Shown here: piece by piece, positions 1 to 9,449 of the stretch
Layout of the letters: each line of letters opens with the position of its first letter
Position numbering within the stretch: the stretch's first letter is position 1
Source: Elysia marginata
Taxonomy: Eukaryota > Mollusca > Gastropoda > Plakobranchidae
Reading direction: 5' to 3'
Length of the DNA: 21,536 nucleotides
NCBI GenBank assembly: GCA_019649035.1
Contig: BMAT01008585.1
Span: 524,584-546,119 of the forward strand
Position numbers and translations under genes: made by a program
The notes under the pieces: generated by a model
The model's input: only the letters and a program-made list of their open reading frames with translations
Database searches by the model: none
Told to the model about the DNA's origin: nothing

Positions 1-1245
1 GTTCACATCGACAAACAGTGAACTTGGACCTGAACGTTATATTCCGATGCTAAACGAACGATTGTACTTTTTTTTCGTGTCTTTGTATCTCTTAAAAACA
101 AGGGATCGACACGTATTTGGGAGTTTTCACTGAGAACAACAATGTTAACAACAACAACAATAAAAACAGTAAAAAAATTAGGAATTCAGTCCCAATGACT
201 TTTCGCAACTTTGCATAGCGTCATTGCTTGCGTTAGACTCAATAACCTTTCAATATTTTTTTCTTTAGGTGAACTTCGTTTTTCAGTATGTTCCCAAGAG
301 GCAGATAATACAATACAAAGGAATCAATGCCTTATAGTTATATGATTATTAAACTGCAAAATTTATGTCAAGTGATAGGTTGATGTAAGGCGGATGTTAA
401 CTGCAGTTAACTTCCGGTCGCCATGTTAAGCCCATCACAAAACCCGGAAATCGTCAAGGGGAATCACTCGTGCCTTTAAGAATAATGAAGTAATGACCCT
501 TGATTAAGTATGATTGAATTGGCGGTATTAAGCATGCTTGGCAGACCAGGCCGATGTTTTTATCGCTTGAACCATACATTAGAATAAAAAAAAATCAATG
601 ATGACCTACTCCATAAATCCCAACGCTCAATTTAGACAATGGGCTCTGAGTATATCACGAGTTGCTTTATTCCAATTTATAAAAAAGGACAATGATCTTA
701 ATCCTGTTAACCTTGAAAAAGAAACCTATATCTTTTTTACGTATGAAAACCAACGTTAATATTAAATGTCATATATATTTTTTGCCTTTCTCCGTTATTT
801 TCTGTTTACTCTTTCTTTATTTTGCAGTGTTCGGGTTTTTAGTGTTATAGATAATTGTTTCTAGAAGCAGTGCCAGCAAACCTTGACACCAAAGTGTTAT
901 AAGCACGAAATTTTCCACTAGGCGTTTTCATCATAATTATTACACTGTGGGGACGCTGGCAGCGAAATGCTACCTCTTCAAGGTTAGTAGCAGCATACAA
1001 TGAATAATAAATGCATGCCCTTATCCTAAGTCTGCATCTGCGTTGTTCGTTGACGCTGCCCCCATCCTTACAGGTTATGACTCGTCCTGTCATGAATAGC
1101 CATCCATTTTTTACACCCTGATGTTGATACTGGCGCCAATTCATCACTTAATTTGTTTGCTTTAACATTTTTTCAATCAGTACCTTTTTTTTATTTGTTA
1201 ATCTCATTACCACTATCAATATGCACATGCCATCTTTTTTTGTCC

Positions 1246-1252
<7 letters not shown>
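1..1252. other. Non-coding, AT-rich flank
   Basis: I recognise no gene here. The reading frame open from the left edge (44 codons, ending near position 133) and a minus-strand frame at 845-1147 have no recognisable motif and are no longer than chance frames seen elsewhere in the window. The only structured piece is a perfect 16-base palindrome at 396-411, followed directly by ETS-like and YY1-like sites, listed separately. Confidence 0.6.
396..427. promoter_or_regulatory. 16-bp palindrome abutting ETS/YY1-like sites
   Basis: GTTAACTGCAGTTAAC at 396-411 is its own reverse complement. It is followed by CTTCCGG (411-417, ETS-type core) and CGCCATGTT (419-427, YY1-type core CGCCATNTT). ETS and YY1 sites side by side are common in animal housekeeping promoters, but no transcript start or exon is recognised nearby, so the regulatory role is inference. 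Confidence 0.2.
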
Positions 1253-1293
<41 letters not shown>

Positions 1294-1304
1294 GTCTCTC
1301 TCTC

Positions 1305-1337
<33 letters not shown>

Positions 1338-1435
1338 CTCTCTTTCTATCTCTCTATCTCTCTCCCTATATCTCTCTACCTATTTATCAATCTATCTATC
1401 TCTTTCTCTGTATGTATTTATATCACTGTGTGTTT
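1253..1435. repeat. (TC)n microsatellite, imperfect
   Basis: A nearly pure TC dinucleotide run starts at about 1253 and continues for about 35 bases. It then decays into TCTTTC, TCTA and TCTG variants to about 1435. The long serine/leucine-rich frames read across it are artefacts of the repeat, not genes. Confidence 0.95.
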
Positions 1436-2408
1436 CTCTCTGCCTCTCTTCTCGTTCTCTACCTGTTTTCCACCTATTCTTTTCCCGTCTTGTGTTCTAT
1501 CTCCTATTCCTTACACTACTACTGCCCTATTTCTGGATACGTCCAAACTTATTTCTTTTTGGGATAAATGAAAAAATCTCATCTTAAAATCGTATTATTA
1601 TCGTCTTTATAACCAATAGAAACTTGATATTTTCTTTCCTATTTAATCTGATCGCTCATAATTTTGATGTGGTAATGGAAATATCCACGTATTTTAAAAG
1701 TAACGTGCGGTGAAGTTGTTATTGTTCGAATAACTGTTGTACAAACTAGCTATAAAACCGCTATCTACGAAGCCTGATTAGCAGTTTACTTAGAAACTTG
1801 AAAGGCTATCAATTTCAGACAGATACTGCGGACTTATTAAATAATGGCTTTTTCTGCAGAAGCAAAAATGTAATTTTAAATGTGACACTACATTGAAATC
1901 GAAAATCTAAATTTGCATATGAGATGAACTAAATCTCACGTTAACATGTCTCTTAAATGGATCCCGAAATAGAAAAATAGAAATACGAAAATCTAGGGTT
2001 TTGGAAAACTACGGGGATGTCGTCTAAAAATCTATCAAACAAAAGCAGGTCACTTTCCAAGGGAAAACAGCAAGCAAGGGGGAGGGGATATAATGTTTCA
2101 CAACCAGTGTCTTTTTTTATAGTTTTTCTTCATTAATTCGATTTGGTACCCCTACAAAAATTCCATCACCCCCGAATGGTACAATGAGAAAGGTCAGTCA
2201 ACACCATGTAGGGAACTGCTTGTAAGTTAAGCTATTCATATTTCATTAGAAGCGTGCGAGACAACGGTCAACAGTTGTAGTAGCCCTGTTGGTGCCAAAT
2301 TTCTGTCGCGAAATAGATGGAATGACAACTGCCAGACTGTGTGACAATTATAGTAAAAGCGGCTGCTTTTTTTAACGGTTTTAGCAAACAGGCTTAAACG
2401 ATATTGTG
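1436..2408. other. Non-coding stretch upstream of the receptor gene
   Basis: AT-rich sequence with no recognised exon, RNA gene or repeat. A minus-strand frame of 110 codons at 2236-2565 overlaps its end, but it has no recognisable domain and sits over the candidate promoter of the plus-strand gene. Confidence 0.55.
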
Positions 2409-2450
2409 TATAAAAGGCTTCGTCAAACAGATCGCCCGGTACATTCAGCT
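2409..2450 (+). promoter_or_regulatory. Candidate TATA box and initiator for the receptor gene
   Basis: TATAAAAGG at 2409-2417 matches the TATA-box consensus. It is followed by an initiator-like TCAGCT at about 2445, on the same strand and about 175 bases before the ATG at 2623. A pyrimidine-rich tract ending in CAG at 2543 could instead be a splice acceptor joining a distant 5' UTR exon, so either a local or a distant promoter is possible. Inferred from motif and spacing only. Confidence 0.3.
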
Positions 2451-2622
2451 TAAGATCAGACTGATATTTATGCCCGGTTTTAAACAGCGTCAGTTGTATA
2501 ATTATATTGTCCTGACAATTGTATGCTATTTCTATATCCTTCAGTGCCGCAGGGTCGTGTAACATTGGTCTACAATTTTATCAATGTTTTCCGATATAAC
2601 TTCTCAGTTTTATTAAGCCATT

Positions 2623-3327
2623 ATGACAAAACTTTGTTCTCACACCTGCTCGAAAACAGTCGTGACCGGTTGGATCGTTTATTCTCTATTTCTACATACA
2701 GCCCATCCTGAGCTGACATTAAATATGCCCATGGGTTATCCATTAGCTTTCCCCGGGCCAATGTACACATCTTTGTCCAAAGAAAACTCTATTATGAAGT
2801 GGCCAGGAGGCACCGTTGAAGCAAGTGTCGATTTTCAATTGAATTTCTGCGCTAAGTTTTGCGTGAATGACACAGAACTGGTGGTGACCGACGATGATGC
2901 GGACTGTATGAAGTCTACGTGTGTACCGTGCTACTGTTTGAAACCGTGGTGTTATTTCTACGACCTTTGCTGTCCAGACAGAGACGATGATGACCCAGAA
3001 GCATCCAAGATACATGCTGGTGATCCTTATTACTCAACACCAAAGGGAGACGGCTCACGAGATCATGGTTCTGCGTCTGAAGACCAATCTGTTAAAGACT
3101 TTAAAAAGGTCATGGTCAGAGATAGGAATGTCCACATGTCTATTTGTCAAGGAGGGAGGTTAGTGAATCGCCACTGCCCAGCTGGGTTCACGGATGAAGA
3201 TATAAAGAAAAAGTGTGAACAGGACGTCAATGCGCCTACCACTAAAATGTTAACTCGAGTCACAGATAGGAATACGACTGCGTCTTTCTACAATGCCTTC
3301 TGTGCAGTATGTAATGGATTTGAAGAG
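2623..3327 (+). CDS. Methuselah-like seven-transmembrane receptor, coding exon 1 (N-terminal ectodomain)
   Basis: This exon encodes residues 1-235 of a 978-residue receptor completed by 5492-7723. The ATG is preceded by an in-frame TAA nine bases upstream. Residues 11-26 form a hydrophobic stretch after a lysine-containing start, a plausible signal peptide. Residues 76-117 form a somatomedin-B-like knot whose core is CVPCYCLKPWCYFYDLCC, followed by PD and an acidic run. Residues 171-235 are a cysteine module ending in YNAFCAVCNG. N-X-T glycosylation sites lie at 82 and 217. The exon ends in phase 0 at GAG|GTAATC, and the reading frame continues exactly at 5492. Such N-termini are typical of receptors annotated as Mth-like in molluscs; the ligand is unknown. 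An extra 5' coding exon is possible but not needed. Read through the donor, the frame stops at 3415-3417. Confidence 0.82.
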
Positions 3328-3698
3328 GTAATCCTTTTTGAAACACACCATTTTACATGTATTACTATTAAAAAGAATTGTGGGTTTTGTTTTGTTTTTA
3401 ATCTTACAATAGCCTGAGCCTTCTACATAATATTATGACTTTTGTGCCTATTAAAGATATATAATGGATATAAATTTAGCTGTGCATAAAAGACTTAATA
3501 CTTTGCTATCCTTACATCTCTAAAACAAAATATTTTTACTACCAGCAGCATACGGTTGTAGCCTAACCTTTGCCGTTCATTTTGGTGTATATCACGTCTA
3601 TTGTTCTTTTTAGTAAGAACAGCAATACCGGGTACAGACACCCTATTGTATCACTCACCCTTTCACTCACTAAATCATCCCTTGACCCCTAGAGGCTC

Positions 3699-4028
3699 GT
3701 TGGGACAGGGAGGTTGGTTGGTTGGTTGGTTGAATTTTAGTGTTTTTTTCAACTACAAGGTTATATCAGAGACGCCGCTTGGGACAATTGAAAGCGTGCT
3801 GCCACACTGTGATGTAAGGAGCGCTTGCATACACCACACCCAATCACATTATCCTGACACCGGGCCGACCAGACCTAGCACTAAATCTATAATGCCAGAC
3901 ACTAGGCGGGTCAGTTGCTAATACCAAATTTAAAGTCCTTGGTTTGCCTCGGCCGGAGATCGAACCCACACCTCCCGATCTCAGAGCGAGTGTCTTACCC
4001 CTAGGCCACAGAGCCGGTTGGGAGGGGG
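3699..4028 (-). mobile_element. tRNA-derived SINE, minus strand, with (AACC)n tail and likely target-site duplication
   Basis: Read on the minus strand, the head begins at about 4016 with an RNA polymerase III A box (TGGCCTAGGGG) and a B box (GGTTCGATCTC) at tRNA-like spacing. A body of about 230 bases follows, and the copy ends in a fivefold AACC repeat (3712-3732). The flanks carry GTTGGGACAGGG (3699-3710) and GTTGGGAGGGGG (4017-4028), a 10-of-12 match that fits a slightly diverged target-site duplication. Head, body, simple-repeat tail and flanking duplication together make this a fairly complete SINE. The exact family is not recognised. It is inserted antisense within the receptor intron. 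Confidence 0.7.
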
Positions 4029-4548
4029 TGGGATGAGACTAAAGCCGCTGAGATCCTCTTCCATTCCGGTCTGCCTGCTAACTTGGTCAAAAGCCCAGAA
4101 GTTGAAAGCCTTATTCATTCTTTGGTATTGTGAGATCGGGTCTTTCACTGACGCCCGCCTTTGCGACTGTTCCTTGAACTTTAAAAAACTATTTCAGGGT
4201 AGTTTCCCTTGGGCTATGGTGAATTTTTTAGGCTTCGATTCAGCAATAAAGTTATTCGAATAAAGTACCTCTCTCGCAGGAGAGTTCGTTTGTGATCCCA
4301 TCTTTTGATTTTCACACACTTGAGAGATAAGTCCTGAAACAGCCTAATCGTTTACTTGTGAGATAAAATAAGCTTCGAACAGACTGAGAAACCCCATTAG
4401 GCACGGGTAGAGGAACCCTAAGGGATCCATGCACTGTAGCAAATTGATGAGATATCCCGCGCGTAACGTTTGACGTAGCGCTCAAAATTTTTAAAGAGTG
4501 AGGTAAGTAAAGATCTACGATGCGCCAAGTGGACCCAAAATGTTTTAC

Positions 4549-4831
4549 CGTGGCGTCGTAGCACAGTGGTAGACGTCCGGCTTATGGTTCGAGAGGTCCG
4601 GGGTTCGATTCCTGCTTTGCGCAGGTCGACGGTTAGTGCTTGAGAAAGGATATTTACATAGATTTATTAGCTTCACTCATGCGTTAGAAGAAGACCCGAC
4701 TATGGGCAGTTAAAGATCTTATCAGTGATGCGCTTTATTTGCTCCTCCTCTGTTAATTCAGAAGGTAATTTTGTTGATATTAGCCTGTAGGGAATCCATG
4801 TAATGCGTTTACAGCAATTCAGTGGGTTATT
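4549..4831 (+). mobile_element. tRNA-derived SINE (second family), copy 1
   Basis: The tRNA-like head has an A box (TAGCACAGTGG, 4559-4569) and a clear B box (GGTTCGATTCC, 4602-4612). Its stems do not pair as a working tRNA would. The body runs through AAAGATCTTATCAGTG and GCCTGTAGGGAATCCATGTA to about 4831. The same body recurs at 13934-14231 on the same strand, with the same order of segments, which proves a dispersed family. The 3' segment resembles the tails of SINEs that borrow an L2-type LINE 3' end (CCTGTAGGGCATCCCATGTAAAG-like); that link is from memory. The copy lacks a clear terminal simple repeat. Confidence 0.75.
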
Positions 4832-5491
4832 TTTCTTATCTTTTTTCAGAGAAACGTTTTCCTACTGTTAGGATTAGCAAAAGTCATCAATACTTTTGTC
4901 AAAGATATTTAGCTGAACATAAATATCCTAAGGTAACCTTTTAATTTAAACGAAAAAGAATTCATTATGTCCTTTTCCCGTTGGAACTACAATATCTATT
5001 TCACACTGCCTACTCCAAGCGCCGTCTTTGATTACTTCTGTAGTTTAAGCCTTATATCGGGTGTTTCACATGCACTTTTATCCAGAAGTCTTAATCCAAT
5101 ATGAACACAGTTGGGGCTTACAGAACGCAAAACAAGACAGCGGTAGCGCTGTGCTGAAAGAAACAAATATTAAGCGTTTTTAATATACTTTTATTTTATT
5201 TGCTATGCAATTTGCTTTATTATGATTTTAGAATTCTGGTTGCGAGAATCCAACTCATTCACAGTTTACATTCTCAATTAGACATAAAGGCAAAACAGTA
5301 ATTTGAAAATAGAACTAAAGCTAAATCTACCCATTCCCTTATTCTAATAGTTGTTTTATTTCTATTTCTTCATTTTCTTAAAGCCTTTAAAAAACTTTTG
5401 TCAAAATTTATGATATTCCTCTTTGGCTTTACTTTTTTTATGCCGCGGGGGGCCAAAGGTTTGGCTAAGTAAAATCGGTCTCTATTTACAG

Positions 5492-7723
5492 GTAGATCTA
5501 ACAGCTTGGAGTGTCGAAATCAGCTGTGAGCATTTTCAAAAAGTCTACTCGGCCACAGATCAGGAGTCCTTCTTCCAGCTCAGCTTGCATCCCGACTCAG
5601 CCTGCAGACTTGTCCACACACCGCCACGGGGGCTTCTCACGGGCCCGAGGTGTTCTCCCTGGTGGTTTAACAATGTGGTCACTTCCTGCAACGTCACAGA
5701 ACGGTGGGACGAACCCGATGAGGAACTTCGAGGGCTGTGTGAGAACACGCCGAGAGAACTCACTTACAGAATTACGTATGAGACTTTCACTTTCAGCAAT
5801 GTGTTTTGTTTCATGTGTAATTATCCACCTATGACCAAATATCAAGAACCTTGTACAAGCAACTTTGCAGGGGACACTATTTACATACCCAAATATTCCT
5901 CACCCTTTTCATTATTACTTGGCACGGCTGGTAGTAATAAAGCCCCCTCACAGACTAAAAAAAACTTACTTGAAAACATAGAAGTAGAATGTACCCAAGG
6001 TAAATTACTTGAAAACAATACATGCTTTACACCTATTGATGAAATACGCGGATTGGCCTACAGAATGTTTGTATTTTACATGCCGTTTTATGAGGGTGAA
6101 CCAATTAACGTAGTTAGTAATTCACCAAACTTAACCGACGACCACGACATTTTGTTTTCTTTCGGTCTATCAGTAAGTAGTAAGTTTGAGGAATTTGTAG
6201 GCGATTTTATGTCACGAAGCCTATTAGAGTTAAAGGTCGGTCAGATACATTTACCTTCTGAACAATCAGATAAAACAAAGCTTGGCACCGTCATTCCATT
6301 GTTATATTTCGACGCCAAATTTATATCCACGGTGTTTTACTCGAGAGATGAAACAGAAAAGAATCTTAGTGCGGCCTTCTTTTTTGAACATCTTCACTAT
6401 CGAAGGTATGCCTTTAACCTAACGTTTCAGCCAATTATTCCATTAGCTGACGAGAAGTTAGGGTCCCAGTGTTTTGATGAGGTATGGTATCCACAACAGG
6501 TGCGCTGTCATGAAATCCAGCTTAGAACCTCGTTTCCGTTTGGCAATGGTTTGGAAGATTCGGCGTTAATACCTTTAACTCCATCAGTCACTTGCCCGTT
6601 TGTGAGGTTCAATGCAAGTGCATATGAAATTCCTCGCGACAGGTCTAACATGACAAGGGCAGGAAATATTACCTTAGAACTGCTCGGGCATATGGTGGAG
6701 CTTGGGGGCAACTGGACAGACATGAACTTAGTCGTAGAAGACTATCGCAAAAGAGAACTGAAAGTTTGTTACTCGCTTCTTAAACATAAGGTGAAGAGTC
6801 TAACCGTTAGCAACGTTGCAAAAGCTTCAGTCTTTGATAAGGTAAGGAACTATTTCAACCTTGTTTGCATCAGTGTGTCGATGCTTTGTCTCGTGTTGAC
6901 GCTTGTTACATACCTATCGTTTAGAGTTCTTCGCAGTGCTGCAGGAATCAACAACATGTTCCTCTGCTTCAGCCTTCTGGCTGCTTTAGCCTTCCTTCTT
7001 GCAAGTCTCTACATGCGCCCCGCAGATCCCCTGTGCAAAGTGGTGGGCGTCACCACGCATTTTCTGTGGTTAAATATGTTCTGCTGGGCCGTCGTTTGCT
7101 GTTTTCATATGTTTCAAACATTCACTTCAAAAACTCGCTCAGGTGCTCCAACGGACAGGGAAAAGATTTTGAGTTATGTGAAGAAGTTTTTGTTTTGCAC
7201 TATAACCCCAATGGCTGTCATTGCAATCATCATGATTACGTCCAATCTAACTAAAGGTGACGGTTCCATCGGTTACGGTCGGTATTCTTGTTATCTCGAC
7301 TCCCAGTTACTTGCTGTTTTCGGTATGGTTACTCCTCTAAGTCTGATGGTTATCGCGAATATCATCTTCTTCGTCGTGACGGTTTCCAAAATACGAAGCG
7401 TTCGCAAGCTTCAGGGCAACATGGACGTCACCCCAGGTGCCCCAAAGGATATTTACGTGTACGTGAAACTCTCGTCGCTGACGGGTGGTTTCTGGATCCT
7501 GGCTGTCGCAGCCGAGTACTTAGACAGTTTACCTCTCAAGATAGCCTCTGATGTCTTTATCGGACTACAAGGAGCATTCATATTCTGGTCCTATGTGTGT
7601 AACGAACGCGTCCGGAACCTGTATCGCAAGGCGTTCGGTATGACCGTCGTCATTACAAGCCGTACCGGTACAATCACCAGGATTGCGAGGGATGTGCAGA
7701 AAGCAGAAAAGACCGGGCAATAA
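5492..7723 (+). CDS. Methuselah-like seven-transmembrane receptor, coding exon 2 (ectodomain, 7TM, tail)
   Basis: This exon encodes residues 236-978 of the joined protein and ends at TAA 7721-7723. It starts at the splice acceptor, because the frame upstream of 5492 is intron. A second cysteine module at about 289-347 ends in SNVFCFMCNYPP. The ectodomain then continues to about 689, with C402, C413, C562, C574, C603 and C661 and about nine N-X-S/T sites. Seven hydrophobic helices follow at about 690-712, 723-743, 753-778, 800-819, 838-867, 890-912 and 920-938 (DNA about 6854-7600). C750 before TM3 and C835 in loop 2 fit the usual GPCR disulfide. The tail is short (about 40 residues) and basic. 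The membrane part has class B/methuselah character (GFWILAVAAEYLD in TM6, FIGLQGAFIFWSYVCNERVR in TM7). It should act at the plasma membrane through G proteins; ligand and coupling cannot be read. No GPS cleavage motif is evident before TM1. Confidence 0.88.
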   Translation, partial: VDLTAWSVEISCEHFQKVYSATDQESFFQLSLHPDSACRLVHTPPRGLLTGPRCSPWWFNNVVTSCNVTERWDEPDEELRGLCENTPRELTYRITYETFTFSNVFCFMCNYPPMTKYQEPCTSNFAGDTIYIPKYSSPFSLLLGTAGSNKAPSQTKKNLLENIEVECTQGKLLENNTCFTPIDEIRGLAYRMFVFYMPFYEGEPINVVSNSPNLTDDHDILFSFGLSVSSKFEEFVGDFMSRSLLELKVGQIHLPSEQSDKTKLGTVIPLLYFDAKFISTVFYSRDETEKNLSAAFFFEHLHYRRYAFNLTFQPIIPLADEKLGSQCFDEVWYPQQVRCHEIQLRTSFPFGNGLEDSALIPLTPSVTCPFVRFNASAYEIPRDRSNMTRAGNITLELLGHMVELGGNWTDMNLVVEDYRKRELKVCYSLLKHKVKSLTVSNVAKASVFDKVRNYFNLVCISVSMLCLVLTLVTYLSFRVLRSAAGINNMFLCFSLLAALAFLLASLYMRPADPLCKVVGVTTHFLWLNMFCWAVVCCFHMFQTFTSKTRSGAPTDREKILSYVKKFLFCTITPMAVIAIIMITSNLTKGDGSIGYGRYSCYLDSQLLAVFGMVTPLSLMVIANIIFFVVTVSKIRSVRKLQGNMDVTPGAPKDIYVYVKLSSLTGGFWILAVAAEYLDSLPLKIASDVFIGLQGAFIFWSYVCNERVRNLYRKAFGMTVVITSRTGTITRIARDVQKAEKTGQ

Positions 7724-9444
7724 CCTGGGGTTCGCTTAACTTACTAAAACGTCTGCCTGGATAAACAGCAATAAGTAGATATAAGAATTAATGCAACGAC
7801 TAGCCATGAAAGCAAAGTATATTATGCGGGTGAACTGCACGTAATCTTAGAGTACTATAAAAGCTAAAACGGGTGGACAGTAATTTATAAAGAAGGTTAA
7901 AGCCAGTTTCACATGACGCGTATCCTGTATGGAAGCATCCGGAGCGGCTCCTGTCCAAGGATCCGTTTTTTTTTCTCTTCTACATGGTGAGTTTTCATAT
8001 CTAAGCAGAACAGAATTTTTTTCAAAGTCTCCTTCCCAAAGCCGGCCCAAAGACTTCCGTAGGGGGTACGCGTCATTTGAAAAGGGCTTAAGGGTTAGAA
8101 GCGTTCATGTTTACAACATATTAAGATATTGAAGCTTTCACTTTTATTCTTTTAAAATTTTTTTAAAACCCAAATACACAATGCCCCTTGGGTAACCCGA
8201 TGCGAACCATGGAGAGCAGCCTTGATCGCGCGATATTAGCGAAAGGATAAAAGAGTGACCTTCAGAAATTACGACGCTTGCCACGTAGAGCCTAGGCCCT
8301 ATGGCTAAAAAGTAAGAACATAATTATGACACGCAAGAACTGAAATCGAAAAAAATGGCACGCAAACCCTAAGCTAGATCTAGGCATCTCAAAATTCTAT
8401 CTCTAAATCTAGATTATCTGAATTGGTTTCTAGATGAAAGTGAAAATTTTAGACCCTCAATCTACAGTTGGGATCTAGCTCCTAACTAAATTCTACAGAA
8501 TTTAACAAACGAACGGGGCGAAAATATTTTGTACATGTGTAGTCTTCCGCCTCTCATTTTGAAAGAAAAATAATAGTAGGCCAAGGTGTGTAAAATGTGA
8601 CCTCTCCTTAGAGATCCAATTTTGGACAGGTTGCTTAGAAAAACTCCTTTACCTGTATTGCCTTATATGATGATGTCCAACGCAATAATTTATTTTGCTA
8701 ACGTCACCTTTTCTTGATAGTGGTTCACTGTAAAAATTTGCGATTACCTTTTTAAGTTAAACACAGTCCTATCTTCTGAAATGATGTATCACTAAAGTGT
8801 GCGCTTCCAAAGTGTTCGTTACAAACACCTCAATAATTATTAACTTTTACAGCGAAACCTATTTGAACCAATGCCAGTCATACTTATGTTCATGGAATCG
8901 GAATAAGGAGCGTAGTGACGACATGGTGTAAGCAATGTTTCTCTTGGTGCCGGTGGGTGCCGAAGCTACTGCAAATAGAGGGTTATGATCATACTAAGGG
9001 AGATAATCATTTCGGGCATTTCCCCTTAAAGCCTACTTCTCTCCACTTAAAACTTCATACCTTTAGAATCTTTCAATCAATGTTCATGGATTTCAAGTAT
9101 GCCACCCACGCATTCTTTTCTGACAACTGAACAACCAATAATATTGTGTCGCAATTAAAACTAACATGCTTTATGTGTGAGCATATCTATTGGAGATGCC
9201 GAATAGAGAAACCGCGCGTGTCATTTTGCCTCTGCTTCCGTCTTCTTGAAAACTTCATCATCCGTCAGGAATAAGTCTGCACATTTTGCAAATCCTATCT
9301 TAGACTACAGACTGACCTCTCCTGAGAATGGTCAACTGCTTAGGGAATTAACATGAGACTAATATCATTCAATTACTTTGAATAGATCCTGACGCCGAGA
9401 TGTCACGATTTCATTAAAAATCTCGAATAAAGGCAAGGGAAGAT

Positions 9445-9449
<5 letters not shown>
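7724..9449. other. Region downstream of the receptor gene (3' UTR plus intergenic)
   Basis: This stretch must include the receptor's 3' UTR, but its end is not visible. No AATAAA lies close after the stop; the first clear plus-strand one is at 9426-9431, just before a CT microsatellite, about 1.7 kb away. Short frames at 7847-8132 and 8915-9130 show no recognisable features. A 25-base piece at 8586-8610 recurs with three differences at 14447-14471. Otherwise I see nothing here. Confidence 0.5.
9426..9431 (+). terminator. Candidate polyadenylation signal AATAAA
   Basis: Exact AATAAA hexamer on the receptor's strand. It would imply a 3' UTR of about 1.7 kb, and the sequence just after it is a CT-rich microsatellite rather than a clear GT-rich element. 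It may be a chance match in AT-rich DNA. Confidence 0.15.

Larger units (their letters stand above)
3328..5491 (+). other. Intron of the receptor gene, phase 0, 2164 bp
   Basis: Donor GAG|GTAATC at 3327/3328 and acceptor TTTACAG|GTA at 5491/5492, the latter after a pyrimidine-rich tract. Joining the exons keeps the frame and puts the junction right after a cysteine module (CAVCNGFEE, then VDLTAWS). The intron contains a minus-strand SINE (3712-4016), a plus-strand SINE of another family (4549-4831) and two AATAAA hexamers (4245-4250 and 4259-4264). I see nothing identifiable in the rest: 3328-3698, 4029-4548 and 4832-5491. Confidence 0.82.

Noticed and set aside
1-132. Frame open from the left window edge
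   Set aside because: 44 codons with no family resemblance and no donor site tying them to an upstream gene.
845-1147. Minus-strand 100-codon frame
   Set aside because: No motif recognised, no neighbouring exon or splice context, and a length within chance expectation for six frames.
1153-1587. Plus-strand frames of 144 and 116 codons rich in Ser and Leu
   Set aside because: They are translations of the CT microsatellite in two frames, with no independent coding evidence.
2236-2565. Minus-strand 110-codon frame with protein-like composition
   Set aside because: No recognisable domain or splice partner, and it overlaps the candidate promoter and 5' UTR of the receptor gene. Frames of this length occur by chance several times in this window.
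3944-4016. Functional tRNA gene on the minus strand
   Set aside because: It is the tRNA-like head of the SINE ending in the AACC repeat, and stem pairing is poor.
4551-4623. Functional tRNA gene at the SINE head
   Set aside because: The A and B boxes are present, but the acceptor and anticodon stems do not pair, and the sequence continues into a SINE body shared with 13934-14231.
5134-5158. Small hairpin around ACAGCGGTAGCGCTGT
   Set aside because: A six-base stem with a four-base loop in an intron is expected by chance, and no RNA-gene context was seen.
5423-5491. ATG at 5423 as the start of a separate 766-residue receptor
   Set aside because: The first 23 codons are intron sequence before a good acceptor at 5491. 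That start would give no signal peptide, while exon 1 joins in phase with matching cysteine-module content.
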